Shown: positions 30,413 to 41,111 of the stretch, in pieces
Numbering within the stretch: position 1 is the first letter of the stretch
Layout: the number at the start of each line of letters is the position of its first letter
Assembly (NCBI GenBank): GCA_004565275.1
Contig: SDOX01000145.1
Location: 547,022-601,296 of the forward strand
Direction: 5' to 3'
Source of the DNA: Nannochloropsis salina CCMP1776
Lineage: Eukaryota; Sar; Eustigmatophyceae; Eustigmatales; Monodopsidaceae
Length of the DNA: 54,275 bases
The notes under the pieces: generated by a model
Seen by the model: only the letters and a program-made list of their open reading frames with translations
What the model was told of the DNA's origin: nothing
Database searches by the model: none
Made by a program: the position numbers and the translations under genes

Positions 30413-32288
30413 ATGGTCTCTTCGGTGTGGCTGTTGGCTCTTTTTTTGTCCTTAGCCCTGCAAAATGTCCAAGCACAGTCGAGGTGAGTGAAATGAAGGG
30501 ATTATGTCTAGTACGGGCACTTCCCCCTCCAGAGATGAAGAGGTAGAGGTTCAAGTCGTACTTCTTCCTTGCCGTAAAATGTGCTTGGTAGCCTCTTCCA
30601 TGGAAGTGAGCCCACGTACCTCTCCCTCTTCCCGTCGCGCGTCTGGAGGGTACAAGGTGTCGGTTTGTTCGCTCGCTCAAGAAGTGACTCACAACCCCCC
30701 CCCATCCTTTGTCCATCCTTGCCTGTGGCTCTTCCAGGTGTCAACTAAACAAGGACTGTGCGGAGGAGCAATTTTGTCTCTTCCCGGATGGGGCGTGTGA
30801 GGGTAGAGGCACTTGTCAGGATGTCCCATCTCTGTAAGGAGGGAGGGAGGGAGGGAAGGAGGGAGGGAGAGAAGGAGGGAGGGAAGAAAGGAGGGGGAAG
30901 ATGAGGTGCACCATAAGCGAAAACGTGCTGTAGCTGGACGGGGGAGCGTGTCGGGGCTGCCTCTTTATCTGTTGAGGCGCGCGTTGCCATGCATTGACGT
31001 GCAATTTACGCGGGACAGGTGTACGATGGACTACCGCCCTGTATGCGGCTGCGACGGGGCAACCTACGGCAATCGCTGCGAAGCCCTCAGTGCCAGCATG
31101 TCGGTACGGATGGCAGGGGAATGCGGCGCCGGGGAGGAGGATTCCTCCCTCCTTCCCCCCCAAGATGTGGACGAGGCAGGCGTGCCAGGGCGTGTCTCGG
31201 CCAAGAGGAGGGAAGGGGCAAGGGGAAGGGGAAGGACGCGGCGAGACTTGCTCTCGGTGGAAGGCTGGACGTTGTCTAAGGAGAGCGTGCGTTTGGACAC
31301 GGAAGCCGCGGCGGCAAGCGGGGACCTTGGGGAAGAAGGGAGGGGCACCACCTCCCTCCCAGCGGGCCGCCCTCCGACGTGGGCGGAGGAGGAAGACGAG
31401 GAGGAAGCGGCGGAGGGAGGACAGCGGTGTGGGTCCCGAGGCCTGCTGTCGTGTCCGGAAGAGGCATGGTGCGAGTACGTCGACGGTACCTGCGGAGATG
31501 GGGACAGGGGCGGGTGGTGCCGCCCCCTGCGGGTGGCCTGTCCCAGGATCTATGCGCCCGTGTGTGGATGTGACGGGCGGACGCATGCCAACACGTGTGT
31601 GGCGGGGGCGGCACGGGTGAGTGTCCGGCATGCGGGTCCCTGCGAGCGCGTCGACGCCTGGCCTCCGGGTAGGATATCGCCGGATTTGACCGGGGTGACG
31701 GGTCAAGAGGAGGAGAGACCGTCGGCGTTGCGGCCGGGAGGGTTGCCAGGGCTGGGGGGAAGGCGGGACGGAGGTGCCGAAGGAGGGCAGGATGGTGAGG
31801 TGCGGGCGTGCGGGGGCCTTCAAGGGTTGGCTTGCCCCGTCGGTCATGCCTGTATTTTTCCTCCTGGAACCTGCGGAGCGGCGGACGAGATGGGTGCCTG
31901 TCTCCCAGCACCCCTAGTCTGCGCCTTGATTTACCAGCCCGTGTGCGGGTGCGACGGCCACACCTACGCCAATGACTGCCACGCCCACGCTGCCTCTGTC
32001 TCCATTGTCGCCCAAGCTCCTTGCTCGCCCCCCGACCAGGCACCGGCGGCGGTAGCCGCAGCCACGACGCCGGCCGTGGAAGAAGCTCCGTTCCCTCCCT
32101 CCCTCCCCAGCTCCCCGGTGAAGCCTGCAACCAGCATGGAGGAGGGTCGCCTGAGGGAAATGGAGGGAGGGGTATCATCGGAGGCTGTGGGCAGTTGGGT
32201 AGGGGCAGTGGGGAGGGCGGTGTCTCAAAAGTGGCAAGGAAGGTTGGGGGAAGGTGCAGTCGAGGAAGGAAGGGGAAGGAAGAGGTGA
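30413..32288 (+). CDS. Secreted three-domain Kazal-type serine protease inhibitor
   Basis: Exons 30413-30483, 30738-30833 and 31019-32288 join in phase (478 residues). Exon 1 is a signal peptide (MVSSVWLLALFLSLALQNVQ) with cleavage near AQS. Three modules follow, each a Cys-rich lead-in (type C-x-LACPVGHACIFPPGTCG) and then a Kazal core: CTMDYRPVCGCDGATYGNRC (57-76), CPRIYAPVCGCDGRTHANTC (about 230-249) and CALIYQPVCGCDGHTYANDC (about 359-376). This combined unit is also known from bacterial secreted proteins. Kazal domains block serine proteases by presenting a P1 residue, here the second residue after the first core Cys: Met, Arg and Leu. Charged Glu/Arg-rich linkers separate the modules, and the C-terminus is Pro/Gly-rich. 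Defence against, or regulation of, extracellular proteases is inferred. Confidence 0.9.
30834..31018 (+). repeat. (GGGA)n-rich intron of the Kazal gene
   Basis: Directly after the donor GTAAGG comes about 60 bp of GGGA/GGAA-type repeat (30838-30897). Its 3' end lacks the CCCT tract seen in several other introns, ending TTACGCGGGACAG. Confidence 0.7.
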
Positions 32289-33063
32289 TGCAATGAACAG
32301 ACGGTGCTTGAGAGCCGGTACTGTGCGTCTAAAGGAAGAAGGGCGTGGAAGGCATGGCGGACGTGCGGAATTGGGGTGACGGGATGTTGGTTGAACACAT
32401 AGGAGGGACAAAAAAGGAGGAGAGGCGCCCCTGCTGAATTTGAAAGGGCAGTGAACCGGTAACTGGAAGCATGAAGCGGGCATTGCAAGTGGCATTATAC
32501 GCCGTGCTTCTACTGAGTAAGGCACGGAGCGGGGTCGGGCATGTATAAATGTGGAGGTTTGATAGGGTTTTTATATCCTCGCGGAAGGAGAGAGGTCTCT
32601 CGTGACAATTCTGGCAAAGGAAACCTCAGCTATCCCGACAATCGACGTGAAATTTGTCAACCCCTGCGGAGGGTAACTTTTTGTTCTTTTGGACCACGTT
32701 TCCATCGGTAGGGGGCGTGCTTGACACTTTTATGGTCTTCAAACTGAATGACAGGGAGCACTTCAACAGGAGAAACAACCAGGGCGGGGAGGTTTTTTCT
32801 GACACAGCTTAAATATCACGGGTCCTGACCGTCAGCCGCTTATATTAGAAATATGCATGCAATGTATTTGTAATATATAGCTATTTAACCATCTATGCTG
32901 CCGCAGGAGGCGCCATTTTGCATCCCAAGACCACTGAAATTACACTTTATCCATGTTCAGCCCCCCCGGTCCCGACCTCCCTCGACATCCTTTTCCTTTC
33001 ATTTTCCCGTCCCCTTCCCTGCACTAATACTACGTATGACACACGGCCAAACAGAAATAAGCC
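32289..33063. other. Intergenic, no supported gene
   Basis: About 775 bp between the Kazal stop and the FYVE-SYLF start. The distal part (32500-32900) is AT-rich and is the likely promoter of the downstream gene. No motif could be assigned. Confidence 0.5.
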
Positions 33064-34767
33064 ATGGAGACACCAGAAGCACCACGGACCCCGCCGTTGT
33101 CCATCAGGCCCCGTCCTCGGTGGGTGCACGATATAGAGGCTGTTGTCTGTCAAGAATGCCGCGCGCCATTTACCCCTCTGGCCCGTCGAAGACACCACTG
33201 CCGTGCTTGTGGACGTGTTCTATGCCTAACATGCACACGACAGCAACTCTTGATCCCACCTTCTGAGCTAATCGCCCCTCGAAAGATGCCAGCGGCCGCA
33301 ATGCAACCCTTGAATGTTGATCCTTACATCCCCCAAAGGGCATGCCGGGCATGCGCAAGCCATCTAGCTCCTCTGCAGGCCACACTCCAGCAATCCAGCA
33401 GCAAGGCCACGCAAAGGATTCACGTGGAGCGTCATTCCTGGGCGCGGTATTTCAACCCTCCTTTCCAATCGGCACTGGAGGACGAGATCCGAAAAGCCAC
33501 ATACTCGCTTTACAACTTTTGTGGAGACGGTGTCTTGGGCATGAAGGACAGGGTGCCCCGCGAACTGCTACGAGCGGCCAAAGGCATTGTCTTCTTGACG
33601 TTGGTCAAAGCAGGGATGTTCGTGACGGCACGCCTGGGGACCGGGTTGGTCATCGCCCGCTTGGATAGGGAGGCACCAGGAGGGAGGGAGGGAGGGAGGG
33701 AACGAGGGCGGGAGGGAGGGCGGGAGGGAGGGCGGGAAAGAAGTCGAGGGAGATGGTCCGCGCCTTCAGCGTTGGCGTGCACGGGTATCGGATACGGCTT
33801 CTCGTTTGGTGCCGATGTGGTGCGTAAGGAATGGGGAATGGGGAATGGGTAGGGGTAGGGAGGGTGGGAGGGGGAAGGAGGCCGGCATCCAGGCGCCGTA
33901 GAGGACTGCCCGTACTTGAGGTTACCTTAATTTTTTCGATGTAGTCGTGTCACCGCGGGGTCCAGTTCGTGCTCGCCCATGATCATTGTTGGTAGACAGC
34001 GCAGACACGCTTCCTTCGGCACAGACGGTGCCTACTCCCACTCAGCCCCTCCCTCCCTCCCTGTCCCCCTTCCGTCCTCCCTGTCCCCCTTCCAGACCGA
34101 CCTCCTCCTCTTCCTCACGTCGCACGAAGCCGTGCAGACTTTCACCCGCCGGTCCCAAATCTCTGCGGGCACCGAAGTCAGCATCGCCGTGGGGCCTTCA
34201 GGACGGACCGCAGCCTCCGAGGTGTATTACCGGGGGGGGAGGGAGGGAGTGAAGGAGGGGGGGAGGCTGGAAGCGGGGTTTTGCTACGGACAGAGCAGGG
34301 GGGCGTTCGTGGGGGTGTCCGTGGAGGGGACCCTCTTGTTCTCCCGAGACCGCGTGAACGAAAAATTTTACGGGAAACGGTCGGTAACGGTCCGGGAACT
34401 GTTAAACGGAGACACAGCCCCGCCAACGGCTGCCGAGCCGTTGTATCAGGCATTGCGAGAGGTGATGGGCATGGAAGGGCAAGGAAAAGCAGGGGAAGAG
34501 CCGGACCTCCAGGACGGAGGGAAGGTTAGGGAGAGAAGGGAGAAGGAAGGGGAGGAGGAGGGGGAGGACGAGGAGGAGGAGGAGGAGGGAGAGAGGAGAT
34601 GGCGGAACATGGAAAAAAACGCCGAAATGAAGACCTTCCGTGTCAGCCATGAGCTCCGACAGACCGACGAGGACAAGGCCCGAGACCACCTGGCGGCAGA
34701 ACCGAAGACAGAGGGCGCAGGTGGGGCTAGGGAGGAGGAGGAGGAGGAGGAGGTTGTGTTGATGTGA
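33064..34767 (+). CDS. FYVE zinc-finger and SYLF-domain phosphoinositide-binding protein
   Basis: Exons 33064-33819 and 34096-34767 join in phase 0 (475 residues). Residues 20-98 form a FYVE finger: WVHD, eight zinc-binding Cys (29, 32, 46, 49, 54, 57, 94, 97) and the basic motif RRRHHCRACG, which binds PI3P on endosomes. A SYLF (Ysc84/SH3YL1-type) lipid-binding domain follows: AKGIVFLTLVKAGMFV, GTGLVIARL, RWSAPSALACTGIGYGFSFG and, across the splice, GADV-TDLLLFLTSHEAV. A Gly/Arg/Glu low-complexity insert (residues about 201-230) encoded by GGGA repeats interrupts SYLF between IARL and WSAPSA. The C-terminus is a Glu-rich acidic tail. FYVE-SYLF proteins act in endosomal membrane and actin traffic in other eukaryotes; that role is inferred here. 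Confidence 0.92.
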
Positions 34768-34985
34768 GGAAGCCAGAGGTATGGCAGGGACGAATTTCGA
34801 GCAAAGAGACCCGAGCATTCGAAAAAGGGGAGAAATGGGGAAGATGCAATTCGCAGGATAACGAAGTCAACATCAAAATTTTGAATTCGTGGCCGTTGTC
34901 GCCCGTGGACCGGAACGGAGGACCGGTACATTGCCTCCCTCCCCCCTCCCTTCCTCCCCTCCTGCTTCTCCCCCTTTTCCCCACC

Positions 34986-36143
34986 CTACCCCCACTTGAA
35001 CCCTGAGTGGACGGCGACACTGCCTAGGCTATAATTCAGAAAGGACACGCTCCCAAAGCCTGCCTCTTCCACCTCCCGAAGCAATGCCTCCTGCCGAGGG
35101 AATTGCCGGATGGACTCGACCAGGTATCGGTAGGCCTCCGCATCGCCCGTCACGGCCTGGCCCATCCGAGGAATGATCTGGAAGGAGTAGAGGTCGTAGG
35201 CGTCCTTCACGAGGGGGAGGGAGACGTGCGAGAATTCTAGGCACATGAACCGGCCCCCGCGCTTCAAGACCCGATGCGCCTCCGCCAATGCCTGGGCCCG
35301 ACGCGTCACGTTTCGGAGCCCAAAAGCGATCGTGTACAGATCAAAGGTGTTGTCGGGAAACGGCAAAGCTTCGGCATTCCCCTCCACCCACTCCATGCAG
35401 GCCCGCACAGGCGCCTGGGTGGGAAAGACCTCTTCCTCCGCCCGGGCCTGCCCCACCTTCAACATTTCCGCGTTGATGTCAAAGACAGTGATGGCAGGGA
35501 GCCTGGCACCGGCGTCGACGCCCAAGGCTGTCTTCATGAGTCGGAAGGCAATGTCGCCCGTGCCCCCTGCCACGTCCAGGAGGCGGATGTCTTTCCCCCC
35601 GCCCTGGGCCCGGAGCACGGCGGGCAATCCGGCGCTGCTCACAAAGTCGTCCTTCCACAGACGGTGGAGGCCCCCGGACATGAGGTCGTTCATCACATCG
35701 TACTTCCCCGCCACACTGTCGAAGACGGTCTTGACCAGTTTCTCCTTGTCCTCCACAGGGACTTGTTGGAACCCGAAATGGGTAGTGTCTTGTTGGATGG
35801 AGCTGGTCGAGGAGGGGACTTCATTGGCTGTCGACGAAGGTGGCGATGGAGAAGTATCCGTGGAAGAGGACGGGAGGGAGGGGGAGGGAGGGGAGGAGGA
35901 GGGGGAGGAGGAAGGGGAAGACGAGGCGAGGGAGGAGGAGGAGGAGGAGAACGTGGCATTGGAGGTGAAGCCATTAACAAAGGGCTTAGACTCGTAAAAA
36001 GAAGGAAGGGGATGCATCGTCGGACAAGGAAGAACATGGCGATGCAAGGCCGTGGGATTAAGGCGAGGACATGGGGAGGCGAAAGCCTGACAAGCGCCGT
36101 GCAGCAGGTGACGGCCTCTTTGTCTTGTAAAAGTGCTCGTCAT
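34986..36143 (-). CDS. COQ5: 2-methoxy-6-polyprenyl-1,4-benzoquinol methylase, mitochondrial (UbiE/COQ5 family)
   Basis: The frame from the ATG at 36143 encodes 385 residues. It is the SAM-dependent C-methyltransferase of ubiquinone biosynthesis, adding the ring C-methyl group. Signature 1 is at residues 148-163 (YDVMNDLMSGGLHRLW), SAM motif I at 188-197 (LLDVAGGTGD), the acidic strand VFDINAEMLKVG at 220-231, GNAEALPFPDNTFD at 255-268 and signature 2 at 291-307 (RVLKRGGRFMCLEFSHV). Residues 1-40 are Arg-rich, hydroxylated and almost free of acid (MTSTFTRQRGRHLL), as in a mitochondrial presequence. A Ser/Pro linker precedes the enzyme. The frame is open further upstream, but the ATG at 36143 gives the best targeting peptide. 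A plastid MenG role in phylloquinone synthesis is less likely. It converges with the FYVE-SYLF gene, 218 bp between stops. Confidence 0.94.
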   Translation of the reverse strand: MTSTFTRQRGRHLLHGACQAFASPCPRLNPTALHRHVLPCPTMHPLPSFYESKPFVNGFTSNATFSSSSSSLASSSPSSSPSSSPPSPSLPSSSTDTSPSPPSSTANEVPSSTSSIQQDTTHFGFQQVPVEDKEKLVKTVFDSVAGKYDVMNDLMSGGLHRLWKDDFVSSAGLPAVLRAQGGGKDIRLLDVAGGTGDIAFRLMKTALGVDAGARLPAITVFDINAEMLKVGQARAEEEVFPTQAPVRACMEWVEGNAEALPFPDNTFDLYTIAFGLRNVTRRAQALAEAHRVLKRGGRFMCLEFSHVSLPLVKDAYDLYSFQIIPRMGQAVTGDAEAYRYLVESIRQFPRQEALLREVEEAGFGSVSFLNYSLGSVAVHSGFKWG

Positions 36144-36972
36144 AGAGGATTTTTCCTGTGACGCTGACAACCAGAAATTCAAGAGGTGACTAGGCGCAAC
36201 TCGATTTTTAAAACAGCCAGATATCAGCAAGAAGAGAGCTGACAGGTGGGAGAGGAAGAGGGGGAGGTGAGGAGGTAAGTCATCAGGTCCTGATATCCTT
36301 CTTGACATCGTAAACGATGTCCATGCCCTCAAAACTACGGTCTCAGCGCGAGTTGGCACAACATCAGCACCCTGAGCGTGGATGTGGCCAACGGTTCGTG
36401 GGAATTGACGCACGTGGAGTGCCGTGAGGGAGGGAATGCCAGCAGTGTTTCGCGATGAGTAGGCGAGTCCGGCGGAGTCTAAAAGTTAATTTTTTTTCCA
36501 GTCCCCTTTTTTTCGCCACTTTCAAAGTTATAAAGCATAGAAGATGAGAGGGGGGGGTTACTTCCATACGCGTCGATGATTGGGGAAAAAATCCCACTAA
36601 TTGATATCTATCATCGCGAATGAAATGAGGCATCGCAGCAATCTCAGTAACTCCTTCTCCTCCTGTGGGCGGGAGCCAGTAGGATTTTTTAAACAATGCT
36701 CATGAATTTACGTTACAATCTTGAGCATGGAATAAAAATAGTGGAATTGTTTGCCAAATTCCCACTTTCTGATGACCATGGTGGGATAGAGGGTACAGGT
36801 AATTATCATGAAACAGGCATTCCTGCTGCGGACTGCCTTTTGCACCGTTCAGCTCAATCCCATACACGCATGTATTCTTTCCAATGCAAGCAATAAGCTC
36901 CAAACCACTTCTTTATAAAGCCTCAAGCCATCTTTACAACCATTTCGTATCTTTTGCATTGCTTTTACGAGA
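36144..36972. other. Intergenic between two minus-strand genes, no supported gene
   Basis: About 830 bp with the COQ5 promoter/5' UTR and the 3' UTR of the tRNA-guanine transglycosylase gene. It is AT-richer than the exons. Small frames such as 36364-36696 (-) have no recognisable features. Confidence 0.5.
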
Positions 36973-38352
36973 TTAGAAAGGGTCCTTGCCTCCCTGGTCA
37001 TGCCCGTTCCCCTCCTGCGACTGATCTGGCACGTCTATGCCCGCCACAGCCAGAGCCTCCCTTACCCATTCCGGTACCATCCCGCATTCTCCTTTCCTCC
37101 TGCACTCCACCCCCTCTTCCCTGTTTTTCGAGGCGTAATGCGTCGTCAGAAAACGCACTACAAAGCGAGGGAAGGCTTGACCTCCTTGCATGATCGCACT
37201 CCGCATCCGGCGCATCAAGCCCAGCATGTAGGCAAGATTGTGGTACGTGACCAATTGACACCCCAAGGCACCCGATTTAAGGAGGCGATGCAGGGCCGCT
37301 TGCGAATAATGCCGACAAACCATGCACCCACACGAAGGGTCGATGGCTTGCTTTTCCTCCCCGGCGCACGCCTTGTTTTTCAGTTTGAGGACGCCCGCGT
37401 CCCTAAGCGCCACCCCAAAGCGGGCCGTTCGCGTGGGATACACGCAATCGTACATGTCAACGCCTAGGGCGGTGCACACCACCAGATCCAACGGATAGCC
37501 CACGCCCATCAAATACCGAGGTTTCCCCTCCGGAAGAGCCGCCGTGCACTGCGCCACCACCTTCCAGAAGGCCTCTTTGCTTTCCCCGCCTGCTAGGCCG
37601 CCAATCGCGTAGCCGGGGCAGTCGCGAGCCACCATGGCTGTCAAACATTCGTCCCGGAGGCCGCCTGGGGAGGTATCAAGTCCCCCCTGGATGATACCGA
37701 ACAAATTCTGTTCCCGGGGACGCGAGTGGGCTTTCCTGCAGCGGTCCAGCCACCGGATGGAGCGCGCTGTTGCCTCCACGAAACGCGCGTGGTCCACGGT
37801 CACAGAGGAAACCACGTCGTCCAATTGCATCATAATGTCCGAGCCGATACGGTTTTGGTGCGAGATGGACATCTCGGGGGTCAGGAGCATCTGCGTCCCG
37901 TCCACGGGGCTCTGAAACCGCACCCCTTCCTCCGTGATCTCTGCCAAGGCGAGTAAAGAGACCATCTGGAAGCCACCGGAGTCTGTGAGCAAATTGCGAG
38001 GCCATTGCATGAATTCATGCAACCCCCCCATTTCCTCCAGGAGCTCCGTCCCAGGCTGCAGTGCCAGATGGTACGTGTTACCCAGAATGATCTGCGGAGA
38101 AAGGTCTTCGTGCAGTAATTGCTCGGTAGGTATGCCCTTGATGGTCCCCTTTGTACCCACTGGCATGAATACTGGGGTTGCTAGGGGGCCGTGCGGCAGG
38201 TGGACTGTGGCAGCTCGTGCCCGCCGCCACCGGCCATGAATGTGGAAGCACAGGGCGGGGGAAGCAGGTGTAAAGCTTGGTGGCGTCCCTTCAGGAACCA
38301 GGGGAGGAAGAGTTGGCTCCGAAGGTGCACCAGTGCTGTTGTTGTCACCCAT
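36973..38352 (-). CDS. QTRT1: Queuine tRNA-ribosyltransferase catalytic subunit (TGT)
   Basis: The frame from the ATG at 38352 encodes 459 residues. It exchanges guanine-34 for queuine in tRNAs with GUN anticodons. Visible landmarks are VFMPVGTKGTIKG, the substrate-binding LLTDSGGFQMVSL with the general acid/base Asp124, FGIIQGGLD at 218-226, the nucleophile region GVDMYDCVYPTRTARFG with Asp302, and the zinc site Cys341, Cys343 and Cys346 (CGCMVC) with His371 (TYHN). Length fits the eukaryotic catalytic subunit, with about 55 extra C-terminal residues. The frame is open further upstream but without an ATG, so residues before 38352 would need another exon, for example to add a targeting peptide. 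The partner QTRT2 is not in the window. Confidence 0.94.
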   Translation of the reverse strand: MGDNNSTGAPSEPTLPPLVPEGTPPSFTPASPALCFHIHGRWRRARAATVHLPHGPLATPVFMPVGTKGTIKGIPTEQLLHEDLSPQIILGNTYHLALQPGTELLEEMGGLHEFMQWPRNLLTDSGGFQMVSLLALAEITEEGVRFQSPVDGTQMLLTPEMSISHQNRIGSDIMMQLDDVVSSVTVDHARFVEATARSIRWLDRCRKAHSRPREQNLFGIIQGGLDTSPGGLRDECLTAMVARDCPGYAIGGLAGGESKEAFWKVVAQCTAALPEGKPRYLMGVGYPLDLVVCTALGVDMYDCVYPTRTARFGVALRDAGVLKLKNKACAGEEKQAIDPSCGCMVCRHYSQAALHRLLKSGALGCQLVTYHNLAYMLGLMRRMRSAIMQGGQAFPRFVVRFLTTHYASKNREEGVECRRKGECGMVPEWVREALAVAGIDVPDQSQEGNGHDQGGKDPF

Positions 38353-38734
38353 TGCACACAGCCCCCTCCGTCGGGAAAATACTGCGGATGAAGCCAAAGC
38401 GCCGGTCGCAAAAACGACAGGTTGCTCGACTCTAGCAAGAAAAAAGGTGCATCCTTCCACGAAGAAAATTTGCTGACCACCGTCGCGATTTTCTCCTGCA
38501 CGATATCCTGTGTGTGTAGTTTGTGAGTGGCTAAAATCATTTTGGCCGTCCTAGGAGCCAGGAGGTTGGCGTCATCTCTCTGCCTGCTGACCGCACACCA
38601 TCCCTCCTTGCGACAAGAAGCTACTTCCGTGGGGACAAAGAAGAATGGCAAACGCGCTATATTTCAAACATGCATTGCCTTGTGCAAGCTAGTAGTTCGA
38701 AGATTATACCGAGTGCGCCCGATGTTTTTGTCTT
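38353..38734. promoter_or_regulatory. Divergent promoter region (QTRT1 - / DUF1365 gene +)
   Basis: About 380 bp between head-to-head start codons. Both promoters must lie here or within untranslated exons. Part of this stretch is open in the QTRT1 frame and may be transcribed. No specific element was recognised. Confidence 0.4.
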
Positions 38735-41111
38735 ATGTTTCGTTGTTTTTCCCTAGGGCGGAGGCTGAGACTATCCGACAACATTGTAAGGCCCCTCCAC
38801 ATGAAAATTTTCTCCCTACTGTTCCCACCATCCTCCACCTCGAGCGCCTTCTCCTCTTCTGCATGGCCGTTGGTACTGCTGCTAACGTTTGTCATCGTGC
38901 CATTTCTAGTCCTGTGCGTGCGCGGTCTGTTATCCTCGCGTCCTTCGCATACACGACGCCCTTTGGGTTTCTCCTGCCTCTACGTGGGCCGCGTCTGGCA
39001 CGTTCGCTTCTTGCCCACTCTCCATAAATTTGCCTATGGTCTGTTTTATACGTATCTGGACCTAGGTAAGGACTTGAAGAGGGCAGGGAGAGGTGTGTAT
39101 CCCAGTGATGAGGCGGGACAGGGGGCAAATGATGGATTCGGACGAGCAGCTCAAGTCACGACACAAACCAAGCCCGCCAGGCGCGTTCAACGGCCAACTG
39201 GGCCTCTCCAAAACCCACGGCGTGTGTGCTCTCATGTTATGCCATTCTTGTATGGGCAAAGAAGAAGGTATCGAGGCGTGCGCGCATCTTTTGTAGGTCC
39301 TTACCCCCTCCTTCCCCCCGTCAGACTGCCTCCCTCAGACCTTCCAGGGTATGTGGCCGTTGGCTTCTTTCTCCACCCTCGCCTCCCCTGCCTTCCTACC
39401 GGCCTTCGCCCACTTCCATGAGGCGGACCACCTCAAGGACGTGACCGTGGAATACCATCCCTCCTCTTCCCCCCCGCCATCCCGCCCTCCTCCCCCTACC
39501 CCCCTGCCTCTCGCCGAGCGGGTTCGGCGCCTGGTGGCCAGGGAGACGGGGCGACGACCCGAGGGGAGGATCACGTTGCTCACGCACCTGAGGTACATGG
39601 GCTACGTCTTTAACCCCGTCAGCTTTTATTACGTGTGGGACAAGGAGGTGAGGGAAGGGGGGTTCGGAGGGAGGGGGAAAGGGAGGGAGGGAGGGAAGGA
39701 GGGAGGGAAGGGGAGCAAAGGGGAGGACGCGGGGGGAGTATTAGCACACGTATGTGCCGAGTCTATGCCATTCATCGAGACTCTTCCTCCCTCTCTCCTT
39801 CCCTCCCTCCCTCCCGCCCTCGGCAGGGCAAGGGCGTGGAAACCGTGGTGGCCGAGGTGAGCAACACCCCATGGAACGAGATGCACTGCTACGTGCTCGA
39901 CCCTCGCTCCCCGGGGATCAAGGCGACCCGGATGTTGAAGTTGCGGTCGGCGGCAGGGGCGAGGGCGGGGGGGAAGGAGGAGGTGTGGCGCTACGTCTTC
40001 GACAAGGATTTCCACGTCTCCCCTTTCATGGACATGGCCCATGTGTACGACTGGGAATTCGTGGCGCCCAGGGAGGGGCGGGCGGAGGAAGGAGCGGAGC
40101 GAGGGATGTGGGTCACCACGCACATGCTTAAGAAAGAAGGGAAGGAACGGTACGTGAGGGAGGGAGGGTGCGAGGGTGCGAGGGAGAGAGGGAGAGAGGG
40201 AGGGAGGAAGGGAGAGAGGGGAAGGGGGGAAGGAGGAAGGGTCTATGGACGGCAGAGGGGTTATGAGGGAGGGAGGAAGGGAGGAAGGGAGGGAGGGAAG
40301 CTGCCGCGCATTCAATGTTTGTCCCATCAGACTCGCCGGCTCGCAACCGGTCAGACTGTATTTGATGGGCTCATCCCATGCTCAAAAAGAAGACGGAGAG
40401 GTCAATTCTCCTCGAGACTCGCTTCCCGTTTGCCCCCCTCCTTTCTTGACGGAGGTGGGCAAGGGGGGGACTCTGGACATGTGTGGCAGGGAGAGACGCC
40501 TCTCGGGTATATCTCTAGGACGGTGGTGGAGGATGGAGTTGGATGCAGCGTTAATGAGGGAGGGAGGGAAGGGGGGAGGGAGAGGGGGAGGGAGAGGGAA
40601 GGCGGATAAAGGAGAGGGAAGGCGGATAAAGGAGAGAGAGAGGAGGGGGGGTCGGCGTTGGTATGGGGGGAGAGATGGAAGTAAGGAAGGACGTGCATGT
40701 TGCTTGTGGCGAGGTATATATGCAGATATACTAGAGGTGCATTCAATGCCTGGAGGTTGACAGTGCTTGATCGGAGGAGGGTGGGATTTGTACCGCGAGG
40801 GAGAGGGAAGGGCAGTGGGCTCCATGCGGGTCGATCCCTCCCCTCCCCCTCCCCTTCCTTCCTCCCCCTCCCCCTCCTTCCTCCCCCTCTTATCTTTCTC
40901 CCCAATCTAGACGACATACCGACGCCTCACTCGGTGGAACTTCTCCCCATGCCCTCCCCCCCTCCTCCCTCCCTCCCTCCCTCCCTCCTCTGAAGATACT
41001 TTACGGCCCATTTCACCCTCGACCATCGCCCGTTCAACTTCCTTTCGTTCGCCTACTGCATTCTTCGCTACCCCTCATCACATGGGCCGTTCAATTTCTC
41101 ATCCATTACCA
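38735..41111 (+). CDS. DUF1365 family membrane-anchored protein, 3' end in assembly gap
   Basis: Exons 38735-39065, 39325-39647, 39827-40149 and 40996 to the gap at 41112 join with GT-AG borders and matching phase (at least 364 residues). The N-terminus has one membrane helix (WPLVLLLTFVIVPFLVLCV). The DUF1365 pattern follows: YVGRVWHVRFLPTLHKFAYG, YLDLDCLPQTFQGMWPL across the first splice, LTHLRYMGYVFNPVSFYYVW, VAEVSNTPWNEMHCYVL, FDKDFHVSPFMDM, then ERYFTAHFTLDHRPFNF across the 846-bp third intron. Biochemical function of the family is not established. In exon 4 the frame slips at CCCC (41071-41074): AYCILRYP is followed one base later by LITWAVQFLIHY, as the family pattern predicts for one missing C. 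The last residues are in the gap. Confidence 0.83.
39648..39826 (+). repeat. DUF1365 intron 2 with complementary G-rich and C-rich ends
   Basis: Starts GTGAGGGAAGGGGGG and runs as GGGAGGGA-type purine repeat to about 39728, then ends in CCTCCCTC-type pyrimidine repeat (39785-39820) before CGGCAG. The ends are near reverse complements. Confidence 0.75.
40591..40630. repeat. Exact 20-bp tandem duplication in DUF1365 intron 3
   Basis: GGAGAGGGAAGGCGGATAAA occurs twice head to tail (40591-40610 and 40611-40630) without mismatch. It lies inside the unusually long 846-bp third intron (40150-40995), which is mostly GGGA-type repeat on its 5' side and CCCT-type on its 3' side. Confidence 0.9.
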
